Notes: generated from the letters alone by a model not told the origin. Shown: positions 47,401-56,809, counted from the stretch's first letter. The stretch is 64,000 bases of DNA from Corythucha ciliata (GCA_038030265.1 CM075943.1:17174001-17238000), one strand, 5' to 3'. Numbers and translations: made by a program.

Positions 47401-48703
47401 GACTAACTAGGTCGACTCTACCATCTGCTAGCTGAATAGGACGGGGGGGAATTTTTGATAAATCTGCCTCGCTTAAGCTCAAACGAGAAAGCACCGAGGT
47501 ACCAATGTAACTCTCGGACGCCCCAGTGTCGACAAGCCCGAGGATAGAAATTCCCCTGATCTCTAAGGTCACGAAATATCTGGGACGAGTTATAGAGCCT
47601 AACGGAGAGGTACCATGCTCGATTTCCATAGGCGCCGCGTGACTCGTGGAGGCCTGGGCTGCTCCTAACTTGGAACTGAAGTTTGTTTTTCTATTGGCCG
47701 GTGTAGAGGCTTTCGGGCACGAGCAGGTTATCGTGGTATTTCCTCTCCGCCCGCATCGGTAACAAAATATTGTTCTCGGTAAAAGACATTGGGAGTAACG
47801 GTGACCGGACTGCCGGCAGTTCCAGCAAGGGCCGTTAGATGAGTTATTTGGCGATGGTTGATCTACCGCCGCCACCGTCATTTGGTTCACCTTCGATGAA
47901 GAAGGCAGGTAGGCATAAGAAGGGAGGAGACATTTGTGTTTTCCGGGAGGGGGTTGGTATGCAAGACACTCTCGCTCTATCTGTTCCTCTCGCATTCCCG
48001 CTTCCCTCAGCTCCTCGATGTTGGCAAACGTACGTTCGGCTAACTTCCGTTTCAATTTGGGGTTTAGATTTGCCTTAACTCTGTTTAATTCCTTTTCCTT
48101 AACCAAGGGTTCCGGCAATCGGGCAATAAGCCCTCGTAAGCAATCTATGTAATCCGCTATCGGTTCGTCTAATCCTTGCGTTCGCCTCTTTATCTCCCTC
48201 TTGAGGTCCTCTCCCCACTCCTTTGGTAGGAAACGTTGGGCAAACGAAGCAAGAAAATCCGGCCACCTCCTCCACGCGGTATGGTGTAATCGATACCAGT
48301 GGAGTGGGGTGCCGGTGAAGAGGGTACCTAATTCTCTCAGCACCTGTTCGTCAGAGAGGGTACTCGATCTGTCTCGGCATTCCTTAAGGCGAACCACGAA
48401 CTCTGAAGGTGACTCCCCGAGATCATTGGAAAAGGACAACCCCCAAGCTTGAACTATCCGATATGGGGGTTCGGTGAAGGAGTTTTGAACATTTATTACC
48501 GGCTGAGGCGGGGGGGCCGTTGGTACCATTTGTTGAACAGCCTTCTCCGCTTTATCTTTGAAAATTCGTCGGATTTCTGCCCGCAAGGACTCGACGGTTA
48601 TCTGTTCAGGGTCAGCGGTAACACGCCCAAAGCTTCCGAGAACCTTAAGCAACGCCTCTTTGTCAAGCGTTTGTATCCATGAAGTCGGCAGCTCTGAACT
48701 CAT
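44387..48703 (-). CDS. element A Gag-Pol polyprotein (1,438 aa)
   Basis: A single frame from ATG at 48703 encodes, in order: a Gag region (roughly residues 1-280) with TGTPLHWYRLHH and FLPKEWGEDLKREI, two zinc knuckles near residues 290-325 (CWNCRQSGHRYSQC and CYRCGRRGNTTITC; the second lacks His), a protease with LVDTGASESYIG near 391, RT with KVDLKDAYLQV, LPFGLTNAPATFQ and the YLDD box near 706, RNase H with VQTDASSTGLGAVL and LTDHASLKWL, integrase with an H2C2 finger near 1050, and a DDE core (ATDFMGPYP near 1117, VISDLGTPF near 1177, NPVERVNQVLKRM near 1212). No frameshift separates gag from pol. All catalytic residues I can check are present, so the copy may be functional. Confidence 0.95.
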   Translation of the reverse strand: MSSELPTSWIQTLDKEALLKVLGSFGRVTADPEQITVESLRAEIRRIFKDKAEKAVQQMVPTAPPPQPVINVQNSFTEPPYRIVQAWGLSFSNDLGESPSEFVVRLKECRDRSSTLSDEQVLRELGTLFTGTPLHWYRLHHTAWRRWPDFLASFAQRFLPKEWGEDLKREIKRRTQGLDEPIADYIDCLRGLIARLPEPLVKEKELNRVKANLNPKLKRKLAERTFANIEELREAGMREEQIERECLAYQPPPGKHKCLLPSYAYLPSSSKVNQMTVAAVDQPSPNNSSNGPCWNCRQSGHRYSQCLLPRTIFCYRCGRRGNTTITCSCPKASTPANRKTNFSSKLGAAQASTSHAAPMEIEHGTSPLGSITRPRYFVTLEIRGISILGLVDTGASESYIGTSVLSRLSLSEADLSKIPPRPIQLADGRVDLVSHVLHVPVRCHDQTAEITFAFLPRLSVPSILGLDGLSRLGMILYPSTGEYSFGEGPTWPKFRFSRPKGGLSHIAGVQSWNTDQKERLESLIQDVQSKETRYLGRVPVMHHIDVGETAPIKQKSYPTSPAMRAIIEKEVDRLLEEGVIEPSSSPWNNPVVMVSKRDGSYRMCIDFRRVNQVSRKDAYPLPHMATLLDHLENVQFLSKVDLKDAYLQVPLSLESRPITAFSVPGKGHYHYKFLPFGLTNAPATFQRLIDQVITADMRPYVHSYLDDLLIVTPNFEMHLKLVEKTLLRLQQFGLRVNWAKSEFGCDQLTYLGFLVDKDGIRPDPQKVEPVLQYPAPKSIKELRRFLGMFSWYRRFCPQASSKAEPLLELLRKGRRFEWGLPQDAAFREVKALLTSAPALSRPNFSLLFTVQTDASSTGLGAVLTQIQEGKERVISYASRSLTSAERNYSTTERECLAVIFALEKFRAYVEGSPITVLTDHASLKWLFNIKSPTGRLARWIMRLQAHDLEIRYRPGSHHYLPDALSREWETIDSGAASISTSAILEHGIDDPWYQRQLEQVRSQVCRNHDRWSIQDDVLYYRTPLKEDSIGPWQLVVPSSLRDAAIRSCHDPPEAGHMGKLKTLHRLRLLYFWPSMDQDVTNFVRSCQVCQQTKPLNQPPPGFLTRRPTSRPWVTVATDFMGPYPRSKKGNRYILAFYDTFTKWVEVIPVRSATAAVVWDHFSQRVLYRWGTPSVVISDLGTPFTGKEFVGRLKELGITPLTTPAYHPQANPVERVNQVLKRMLTAYTDSEQARWDVNLPKFMYSINTSKHESTGFTPAYLNLGRELVQESPEARLLEKPDVSNESPHTSWAESLVRVSNARNEQAIENLQRASLRQAHYYNFRRRPMSYQKGDLVWRRSHTLSSAAKHYSHGLAPKYEGPFRIREVLGQNTYGLVSGTGKSLGKHHVTRLKPHCPEGIWADASVGNVHRLEEVYGWGCNGSLPPVGSARESEDLYSQH
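44453..44461 (-). other. polypurine tract of element A
   Basis: On the minus strand GGGTGGGGG lies directly before the 3' LTR start TGTAACGGG, as expected for the plus-strand primer. It falls inside the Gag-Pol frame. Confidence 0.75.
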
Positions 48704-48893
48704 GATTTTATTGGATTAACACAACAATGCCAACTAAAAAAACAGCGACTGAATGGGGGGGGGGGGGAGAAAACAAAAAAACAAATGAAATAACAGTAAT
48801 AAAACCCAAATCTACGAAAATTGGTTTCACCGGAGAATACCCAAAAAACCAAACAGGTGGAACGACACAAACCAGAGCCTTTAAATGGCTTAA

Positions 48894-48906
48894 CTGTTGG
48901 GCGCCA
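48894..48906 (-). other. primer-binding site of element A (tRNA-Lys type)
   Basis: Minus-strand TGGCGCCCAACAG starts three bases after the 5' LTR (separated by AAA). The first eleven bases complement the 3' end of arthropod tRNA-Lys as known from gypsy-type elements. Confidence 0.85.
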
Positions 48907-48909
48907 TTT

Positions 48910-50222
48910 TGTAGTGGGATGTGGGTCAGGTTTGGGTGAACCAGAGGAAGTTTAACGTCAACTTCACAAAAAGAAAATGAGTTACACTTTATTAGCTACA
49001 GCAGGGATAAAAGGAAAATAAAGATAAACTAACTTTATACAGTAAGATATTACGTGGCAAATCTTCACTGGATGTAGCCCGGAATAGAAAAGGGGGGGGG
49101 GAATAAAAATAAAAAAAAACGTATACTCGGGGAACGTGAGTTCCAAGGATGATAAAAAAAAACAACGAACAACTTAAAGCTTCCGCTCCAGGACTGAATC
49201 GGTAAAAGGGATGGTCAAGAGGGATGGGGGTACTCCACCTCACACTAACGAAGACGCGCGCCGTCGGGAGAGGAGGATGGTGAATGGGTAGAGGGGGACA
49301 CCTTTGGGAAGCTGGGAACTTCCGAAATCTCGGGATAAATTATAACGTTCGGTGGTATAGGGGGGGGGGAGAACCAATTCAACAAAAAAAACAAACAAAA
49401 CTTCTGGCCGGTGGTATAAGGGGGGGGGGGAAGAACCAATTCAACAAAAAAAAACAAACCAAAACTTCTGGCCCGTGGTCCCCATGGGTGAGACGCAATT
49501 CGTTCGGCTCTGGTAGACGCCGCGTTAGAAATCGAGTCGGGATAAATCGGAGGGCCACTCCCAATTGGCGAAACGATTAATAGGTAGCCTTGTGGCCGGG
49601 TAGAAACGGCAGAATGTTCGTAGGCGATACAAAAACCCTACAGAGGCGACGAGAATTTGCCAGCGTTAAAAATGGAAAAGGGGAACGCTTAAAACGAGGG
49701 AAATAAAATCATTTACCGGTGCTCCGGGTAAGTATAAAAATTGAAAGGCGGCCTCGGGAGGCTAGGGCCGCTTCGAGATGAGCTTCCTCAAATCCGACGG
49801 GTATTCGAACGGTAGCGAGATTGGGGCGATTAACGATCACTTCAATCGAATTGGTTGAGCCCCGCAAAAAGAATTCCCCAACAGAAAAGTGGATTCTCGC
49901 GGAAAAGACGAGCGACGATAAACGCCTCGAATGAAATTTCGAATGATTTTCCTTGGAAATTTCGAGAATCACCAGGTGGGAATTAAAGTACGGAAATGTT
50001 TCCAAACCCGTCGAGGAGCAAACTAAATAAAATAAAACGGTTTGGTTCACTCTACCACGGTCGGTGCCAAAGTACATTTTTGTTTAAAAGAAAGGACTCT
50101 GCCGAAAGGGAAGGAACAAAAACAAAAAAAATAAATAAGTAACTTGAAGAAGCTCGCTAATGTTGGGAGTAGAGGTCCTCGCTCTCCCTAGCGGAACCAA
50201 CGGGAGGCAGACTCCCGTTACA
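48910..50222 (-). repeat. 5' LTR of element A
   Basis: 1,313 bp, the partner of 43137-44452. The right copy of the CACT target duplication follows at 50223-50226. Confidence 0.95.
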
Positions 50223-50820
50223 CACTGAAGATTCAAAAAATTTACTTTTTCTTTCATTTACATGTAAATTATTTGTCGCAAGTCTTTCAAGTACCATTCG
50301 AGTCCGTTGCTCAGTTTCTTGAATGGTTGAACCTTGTATGATGATGTCGTCAAAAAAAACTGCAACTCCAGCTAAACCTGTCAACAGATTATCCATAAAT
50401 CTTTGCCATAAATTTGGTGCTGTTTTAATTCCGAACATTAGGCGATTAACTTTGAAGGTACCTACGTGTGTACTAATAGTTTGGATCAAGGCACTTTCTT
50501 CGTCCATCTCTAGGTGTAGGTAGGCCTTGTGGATATCCAAAGTGGTAAAAAATACACCACCACACATTTGATTGAAAATTTTGAAAATTTCCTCGATCCG
50601 TGGAATTGGATAATGATAATTTTGTAATTTTGAGTTCACGGTGGACTTGTAGTCCGCACAGATTCTAATTGACCCATCTGGTTTAAGAACAGGAACAATA
50701 GGCGTTCCCCAGTCTGAATTTGTGACTTTCGTTATAGTACCATCTTTTTCCAAATTATTTAATTCGTTTTCAATCTTTGTACGTAAAGAAAGTGGTGGTG
50801 GTCTATGTTTCAAAAAAATT
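50223..50820 (-). pseudogene. element B reverse transcriptase, N-terminal part, cut by element A
   Basis: On the minus strand RPPPLSLRTKIENELNNLEK, DWGTPIVPVLKPDGSIRICA, FFTTLDIHKAYLHLEMDEES (first catalytic Asp), LMFGIKTAPNLWQRFM and the catalytic box VAVFFDDIIIQG follow in order. The frame is cut at ERKSKFFESSV by the LTR of element A; beyond the cut, codons from the A LTR create an artificial tail. The box is FFDD instead of the commoner YxDD. Confidence 0.9.
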
Positions 50821-51091
50821 GGGGAAACATCTTTTTGAAGTAAAAGACTCCTTTGACATTAGGAATTGAACCAATCTGCGGGACGAAAACTTTACGGTAA
50901 TCTTTTAGTAATTGATTTTTTAATGAATCAGATGAAACCTTGCATGGCACATACGTTTGAAAAATTTTATTAATTCCATTGAAAGAAATTTCCAATTTTT
51001 TTATCCATTCCCGGCCGAAAATACTAGCGTAGTTTCCCCTAACGACGAAAAGTCTTCCAGAAACATTTTGATGATTTAGATGAACTAGCAC
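50810..51091 (-). pseudogene. element B protease-RT linker in a shifted frame
   Basis: This frame continues the protein after the protease (FGREWIKKLEISFNG, DYRKVFVPQIGSIPNVKG), and ends within a homopolymer-rich stretch where the RT frame takes over. It is offset from the frames on both sides, which share a phase with each other, so two compensating indels are implied. Confidence 0.75.
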
Positions 51092-52109
51092 CCGAGTATG
51101 ATATAGAAGAAACCGCTGCTCCAGTATCTAATTCCATATTGTATTTTACCCCTTTGATGAAAGGGCTTACAATAATTTTGTCATTTTCATGGGAATGACT
51201 TGAAGAAGATTTGTTTATAGCATAAACCTTTACAGCATTTTGATTAAAATCCGATGATTTGTCAGAGTGAGAATCACCGAGACTTGTTTCCTTCTGTTGG
51301 AAACCCGCATGGGTTTTTTGAAATTGTTTGAAACAAACCGACTCAACTTGACCTTTTCTGTTGCAATTTTTACACGACAAATTTGTAACTTTACATTTAC
51401 TTGCTATGTGGTTCATCCTTCCACAACGGAAACATTGAATTTGAGTTTTCCTCTCCGTTGACTTCTTATTATTATGACTGACCTTATTTATTTGCGTGTC
51501 GCCTGAAGAAGTTTCTCGGAAGAATCCACTGTCGTTTAAAGTTGCTTCCATCGCAAGTGATATTTCGACCGCACTTTTGAACGTTAGTGTTTTCTCTTGT
51601 AGTAATCTACGACGGATCTCGGAATTGTTCAAGCCACGTATAAATTGTGTTCGCAGATGTACGTCATTTGTACTCGTTTTGCACGTTGAACATTTGAAAT
51701 TGCAATTTAAGGTTAAACTTTTAAGTTCTCTGACATAAACGGCGATTGGCTCACCTTCTTTTTGAATTCGACAGTAGAATTTGTTTTGTTCGACGATTTC
51801 ATTTGGCAATGGATTCAAATGTTCGCTCAGAATTTGTAATAATTCGTTGTAAGATTTTGTACTCGGTTTTTCAGGAGCCGTCAAGTCAACTAAAAGTTGG
51901 AAGTATTCAGGACTTAAATAATTTAGAAGTAACTGTACTCTTTTTTTTGCGTCTCTGCGTCGTCTTCGTTTAGGTTGTTCAGGTCGAAGTAATTGTCTAA
52001 ACGCTGTAGGTAGGTATTGAAGGTTTCAAAATTCTCATCGATGGTTCCTTGCGTGGTAACCTTGTCGAACTTCTTTTTGAAAAGCGATTGCGTGGTCGCC
52101 CGTCGCCAT
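51039..52109 (-). pseudogene. element B gag and protease start
   Basis: The open frame extends upstream of the first apparent start into FDKVTTQGTIDENFETFNTY and reaches nearly the terminal repeat. An ATG at 52109-52107 in another phase (MATGDHAIAF) is connected to it only across an A5 run, suggesting a one-base indel. Downstream are ERTQFIRGLNNSEIRRRLL-type capsid sequence, a CCHC knuckle CFRCGRMNHIASKC, a second knuckle CKNCNRKGQVESVC lacking His, and the protease motif ELDTGAAVSS at the end before the frame is lost. Confidence 0.8.
52095..52108 (-). other. putative primer-binding site of element B (tRNA-Arg type), overlapping the gag ATG
   Basis: Minus-strand TGGCGACGGGCGAC begins one base after the CA end of the terminal repeat. 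TGGCGAC-type sites are used with tRNA-Arg in some insect gypsy-group elements. The ATG of gag overlaps its first bases. Confidence 0.55.
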
Positions 52110-52163
52110 TGAAATAACTTAAGGTTCTAAGGAACTTCTAGTTTCGTAGAAATTGATATTTTA
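52110..52163 (-). repeat. 54-bp terminal direct repeat of element B (5' end)
   Basis: Identical to 40849-40902. The right CTAAC target duplication follows at 52164-52168. Confidence 0.7.
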
Positions 52164-52168
52164 CTAAC

Positions 52169-52510
52169 CTCCATCTGGGGCAAGCGCAGAAGCGCTAACC
52201 GAACTTCAGCCCGGAGGACCCGCAGATAGCGTCGAGGGACGCTCATAGACGACCCCGAGGACCTGGAGCAAGCGCAAGGGCGCTAATCGACCGGCTACCC
52301 AGGAAATCTAGGGCAAGCGCAAGGGCGCTAATCGAAGTTCGGCCCAGAGGACCCACAGGCAGCGTCGAGGGACGCTCACTGACGACCCCGAGGACGTGTG
52401 GCAAGCCCAAGGGCGCTAACCCACCACCGAAAGAGGCACGCCTACCGCCGAAGGGTGCTAACCGGCCACCCACTCCGAAGATCTAGGGTAAAAACCCCGA
52501 GGACATGTTT
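52169..52510 (+). repeat. GC-rich tandem-repeat block, right part
   Basis: GGCAAGCGCAAGGGCGCTAA units with CCCGAGGAC and GCGTCGAGGGACGCTCA spacers recur three to five times. The unit GCGCTAACCGAACTTCAGCC is shared with 40786-40802 on the left of element B. Confidence 0.75.
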
Positions 52511-53193
52511 TTAAAACTTGAAGTGTTGTGGAAAATAAGCAGTTTCATCAAGGATTTGTTGACGCTACCGGGCCATTCTCCCCCGCTTGTCCATGAGCTC
52601 ACCGGGTTCACTCACCGAGTGGCGAATAATTCCCCGGATCGAGCTCCTTTTCTCTATATCACCCTCGTACAACATAACACCCTTTTTAGGGCGTTACGCC
52701 TGCCCTAAAAACGGGTCAAAGTGGCGAAAAACAAGAGAGCCATAGTGAAAAGGTGCGAGAACCACTTCAACGGCTCGTTCGATCGAAAATATGTTTTAGA
52801 TAATTTTAGGAATCCCCGTGTCATGAAATCCCGAAGTACGCAGTTCCGGTCAATTTTGAATTTTAGCCATTCATGTACGAAAACCGCCCGGGTAAGCGGG
52901 TATTTTTTCAGTGTTTCCACTTGTGCCTCGGACCATGCTCAATGCAGAAAGTGACCGAAAATGAGCGTTTTAAGGCTTCTAAGTAGTAGAAAAGCTCTGA
53001 TGGTTCTTGAAAACCCGAAATCTGAGCTTATTCATCTTCAAGTGATACAAACTGTCACGAGGATATTACAGAAGCTTTTAAGCAATGAAACACTATTAAA
53101 TCGATGAGGCCCTGTACCCTTAACTTTCCTTCTCCCCCGGTGGTATTTTCCAAAACATTTCCTTATTTTAATTCACGTTAAATTTTATTTCAG
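52511..53193. other. intron end, unassigned
   Basis: No gene or repeat recognised. It ends in TTTTATTTCAG, the acceptor of the next exon. Confidence 0.5.
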
Positions 53194-53343
53194 TACCTCC
53201 CGACATTTTGGACAATGGAACAAGTTCAGACGTTGCCGTCAACGAGGGGCAAAATGTCACTTTCGTCTGTCAAGCGACAGGGCACCCATCTCCGAAGATT
53301 CAATGGCGCCGAGAGGACAGCAATTATTTACTAAATACCACAG
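53194..53343 (+). CDS. DIP-like gene, exon encoding the N-terminal half of Ig2
   Basis: Acceptor TTATTTCAG at 53193 and donor CAG|GTATAT at 53344. Entering in phase 1, it completes Val and reads [49 protein letters not shown], leaving phase 1. The linker VPPDI, the B-strand Cys and WRRED are diagnostic of the second Ig of DIP/lachesin proteins. Three potential N-glycosylation sequons (NGT, NVT, NTT) are visible. It is joined to the 34466-34673 exon across 18,520 bp. Confidence 0.95.
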
Positions 53344-54693
53344 GTATATTTTTATCGTAGATCAAACTGAGCATTTATAAAAAGCCAGGGCATAAAAAGG
53401 AGGGCTGAGTTAAATTCCACGTCTACAATTTTTCCTAAATGGAGCACGTAAAAAAAAAAAAGATTTATTTTTCTTTCCAAACGTAGCGAACTAGCGGATT
53501 GGTGATTCTGCAAAGGTTGTAATACGAAGGACGAGATTTTTACAAGACCTTTTTACCCCCTACACACCCCTTAACAACTAACACCGCAATCTCTATCGAG
53601 GTTTATTTTATATGTTGATTTACACCTTCGTCCCGCAATATCCGCCCTATTTTTTCTTCTTCTTCTTTTTTTTTGTTTGGAGGAAAGAAAATGGGTGAGC
53701 ACGAAAGGGTTGGAGGGTTGCAGTGATACCTAAAAAGTGATTCAGGGGCTGTGCATCTCTTCAGTCATATTTTTTTTATGATACTCGCCCATCCCCTCCC
53801 CCCGCACAACTAAACCTGACTACTTCCGTGCCGGCATAAAATTCGAAACTATTTGTTTAACTCATAAAAATGTCGTGCATTTTTTTTTCAAAAAATAAAA
53901 GTATGCGTTGCACAACATCTTATCCTCTTTCATCCTTTTGAATTACTGAGGCTGGGGACTATTTAAGTATTCAAGGCAGTTCCAACCGACCTATAAATTT
54001 TGCTTGACTTGAGGAATGACGGGTGGAGGGTTGGGGCCTCGCTCTTTTTGCGTGTTATGACGGCCCTTTCGTTTAATTTTTTCGCGTTATTTTGATCGAT
54101 TTTTGTTTTTCTTTTATACTTTTCGAATCTCTTTACCCTTTGGGTTTTCTATTAACTGTGGTAGAGGCGGCCGCCGGTGGGTTGAAAGGGAAGGGGTGAG
54201 GGGGCAATTCGTTACATATCATTCGCATTCTCCGTCTGCGTTTGAGATTTTGATATAAACACGAAATAAGAAGATTGATGGGCATTTTAGGGGTGGGGAA
54301 GAGGAGAGTCTGAGGGTGTGGTTTCAAACAAATAGTTTGTGAGGATTGGGTCTCGATTACAAGACCCCAAAAAAGTTAAAAGTTTTGTATTGCGTTCTTT
54401 TAATTCCCTCCGTGAACCTTTTTTTTTGTATTTTTTTGTTCACTCAGCTCAGGCAAACAAAAACTCGTATTGTAGCAAATGGGTAAAAGGCTAAAAAGGA
54501 CGAAAAAGGGAGAAATAAAAAAAAATCAATTGTAGTCGAGTCGTTCTTCCGTGGATCGCTTCAGAAGAAAAGACCCTGCACCCCCAACTCTTTCCCCCCT
54601 CACACAACTCACTTATTCTTCAACGTCGCCTTCTCTCCTCGTCGTCATTTCCCAACCGATTCAATTATAATACCTCCGTTCCTACCGTTCCAG
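53344..54693. other. intron, unassigned
   Basis: Pyrimidine-rich intron sequence with several T and A runs; no repeat family or gene recognised. Confidence 0.5.
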
Positions 54694-54711
54694 TGTTACT
54701 CACTGACAGAA
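54694..54711 (+). CDS. candidate 18-nt micro-exon in Ig2 of the DIP-like gene
   Basis: CCTACCGTTCCAG precedes and GTAAGTCT follows an 18-nt stretch. Its length preserves the phase-1 junction between the flanking exons, so including it would add six residues (VLLTDR plus codon adjustment) to the variable C'-D part of Ig2, and skipping it also leaves the frame intact. The splice sites are good by eye, but nothing proves use. This part of Ig2 varies in length in the family. Confidence 0.35.
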
Positions 54712-54950
54712 GTAAGTCTCTATTCAATGCTCGAATGCTTGATTTCTATCTCTTTACGTCAGAAGAAAGCTTCATCTGTTCTACCACAAGCCTGGCTTAC
54801 ACTCCCCTACACCACCCCCTTACCATGACTTTGTTCTTTCTCTTGGGAAAGCTCCACTTTTTTGCACTTTCCATTAAATAAAATTGTTTTGTAAAGGCTT
54901 TTCTTTGGAACGACAAAAAAAAAAATAAAAAAGTGTTTGTTTCGTTCCAG

Positions 54951-55079
54951 AAGAAGTGGTCTACGGTGACTCTTTGATGCTGACTGACGTTGACAGAAGT
55001 ATGGCCGGGGCTTATTTGTGCATCGCATCGAATGATGTGCCACCCGCGGTCAGCAAAAGGATATCGTTGAACGTTAACT
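54951..55079 (+). CDS. DIP-like gene, exon encoding the C-terminal half of Ig2
   Basis: Acceptor TTCGTTCCAG at 54950, donor AACT|GTGAGT at 55080. In phase 1 it reads EVVYGDSLMLTDVDRSMAGA, YLCIASNDVPPAVSKR, ISLNVN, and leaves phase 1. The DVDRSMAGAYLC segment is the E-F part with the second canonical Cys of Ig2. ASNDVPPAVSKR is nearly the family consensus ASNGVPPxVSKR, with Asp in place of Gly. Confidence 0.95.
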
Positions 55080-55152
55080 GTGAGTTTATCCGACGAGAGT
55101 GTCGTATTGTTGTCCCTCTAATACGCTTTTTTTTCTTTATTTCTTTTTATAG

Positions 55153-55288
55153 TCCCTCCTGAAGTGTCGTTGAGCCACAAAGTTCTGGGTGTGCCCGTCA
55201 ATTCAGACATCCGAGTCTCCTGCTACATTAAAGGCTACCCAATAACTTCCAGTTACTGGGCTTTCGACGATAAAATTCTTCCTAACAG
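55153..55288 (+). CDS. DIP-like gene, exon encoding the start of Ig3
   Basis: The 73-bp intron ends TTCTTTTTATAG at 55152. The exon reads FPPEVSLSHKVLGVPVNSDI, RVSCYIKGYPITSSYWAFDD, KILPN, and ends AG|GTATAAAT in phase 2. FPP is the usual Ig2-Ig3 linker, the Cys is the B-strand cysteine and YW the C-strand tryptophan of Ig3. The exon carrying the second Ig3 cysteine is not found downstream, so the gene probably continues beyond the window or in an exon I missed. Confidence 0.93.
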
Positions 55289-56809
55289 GTATAAATATAT
55301 AAACTATATATAAAATTCTATTTTCTCCCCTAAAATCAAAGTTGTAAAATGAATATTACCGGAAACAAAATCAAAATTTGCCCTTCCCTCCGCTTTGGAA
55401 AGAAGAAAAAAACTTTTTTAAAAAAGTTTCACGGTACGAACTTTATTGAACAGTGAAAGAGAAAGGAAAACCTAGGCGCTTTTCTTCGGCACTAACTTTA
55501 CCCGTCTCTTCTTTTTATCGTTAACAAACTTCCTATATCTAAAAAAGCGAAGCCTTAAGGGGGCTTACTCTACTATTTTGTTGAAGGATCGCGTGATATC
55601 AAATAAAGAGCTTTTTAAGGAATAAAATTTTCTCCTTTGGTGGTGGGGGTGGAGGAGAAGGGTAAGATCCTCTCTCTGAGGCTAAAAGTATATATAAAAA
55701 AATTATCCGACGTTTAAAAACTCAAAAATTGTCGGAATACCCAATTTATATTTTTAGGAGGCAATTAAGTAGTGCTTAACAACGCTAAAAAGGTATGAAC
55801 GTTGTTGGTTAGGCGTGTATGAGCTGGGGGGGGGGGGAATTCGTATCTTGCGTATAATTAACTTACAAGAGCTACAGTGTATGCTTTTAAAGCATTTTAG
55901 CATTTTAAAGTAGGTAAAGACTTCGTTTTACGATGAATTTAAGGACACGGGAGGGCCTTGGAAAAAAGGAGTCGAATAAATAGACGAAGGAATAGCCGGA
56001 TAGCATATCAATTGCATCCGACACTGCAAGTCTCTCTGACTATATAGAAGAGGGGAACGGGCGGTGCTGCATCTATTATCAGCTTGGAAGAGGGGTACTT
56101 GGAGGGATTCTGTTTATTTAATTCAAAAGCGGTGGGAAACCTGCGAGAGTTGCACAACTGAGAGAGAAACCAAACTCCTTCTTGTTTTAGAACATTTCAC
56201 GCAATGCCAGAAAATGCACACCGTTAGCTGTCCGGCCCTCATGATGGAAAATACGGGTCACGATTTTTTGTTTTATATGCATTTACACGGCCTGTAAAAC
56301 ACGAACCACACCCATGACAGTGATGACTATGAAAGAACTAGCACCCCAGCCAATGGTGTACGTTTGTATCCATCGGTTTATTGCACCAAAAAGCGCTATT
56401 TCTCAATTAAATTGTGACAGGTACGATGTTTGAAATGTTTCCACGATAAAAAACTTATTTTTAAATGAAGTTTTCAGTTCATCGGCTATTTCGGGGGAGG
56501 TGGGTGTCAGTGTGTCAAAGTGTCATTTTTTCATTCAAAGTACCAGACTCCGGCGTAGCATGTCCATATTTTTTGTAATATACAATATCCAGTTAATGGG
56601 AGAATAATGTCACTTTTCGTGTGCTAATTGCTAATTGTCATTTACCGTGGAATAAATTGACATTTTACTTTAGAATCTGATTGTTTAGCTCCTAATGTGA
56701 TTATCCAGCGTCTGAACGCCGTGTTATTTCAGTGACCAAACAGAAGATGTGGTCAATAAACAAGTTTTGGAGGCTAACGACTAGTGAAATCACTATTCAT
56801 TGCATAAAA
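55289..56809. other. presumed intron, unassigned
   Basis: No exon or repeat recognised. A G11 run lies at about 55826. A 77-codon open frame at 56064-56297 lacks any known domain. Confidence 0.45.

Larger units (their letters stand above)
43137..50222 (-). mobile_element. young, apparently intact Ty3/gypsy element A
   Basis: A 7.09-kb element with near-identical LTRs of about 1.31 kb (TGTA...TACA ends), a tRNA-Lys-type primer-binding site next to the 5' LTR, a polypurine tract next to the 3' LTR, a 4-bp target duplication and one uninterrupted 1,438-codon Gag-Pol frame. LTR differences I noticed are one A/G substitution (44054 versus 49820 region) and homopolymer lengths. It is inserted in the RT gene of element B. 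Such features indicate recent transposition. Confidence 0.95.
40849..52163 (-). mobile_element. Ty3/gypsy-type element B, interrupted by element A
   Basis: Read on the minus strand from 52163 to 50223, then, after element A, from 43136 to 40849, giving about 4.2 kb of its own sequence. The order is terminal repeat, primer-binding site, gag with zinc knuckles, protease, RT (broken by A), RNase H, integrase, terminal repeat. The two ends are identical over only 54 bp. Several frameshifts and stops (near 51040, 50815, 42317 and 41870) make it inactive. It lies antisense in the DIP-like intron. Confidence 0.85.
34241..55288 (+). other. DIP/lachesin-type Ig superfamily gene, visible part of the locus
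   Basis: Five exons in compatible phases encode Ig1, Ig2 and the start of Ig3 of a protein resembling the arthropod DIP family (Dpr-interacting, IgLON-like neuronal cell-surface proteins that select synaptic partners by pairing with Dpr proteins). Telltale stretches are [60 protein letters not shown] and FPPEV. Intron sizes are 124 bp, 18,520 bp, 1,607 bp (or split by a micro-exon), and 73 bp. The signal peptide exon, the remainder of Ig3 and any membrane anchor are not seen. Lachesin is the closest alternative, but the W-L/M-R...ILT-H and YMCQIN patterns favour DIP. Confidence 0.9.

Noticed and set aside
50157..50222. C-terminal tail of the element B RT frame
   Set aside because: These codons belong to the LTR of element A, read through by chance after the insertion.
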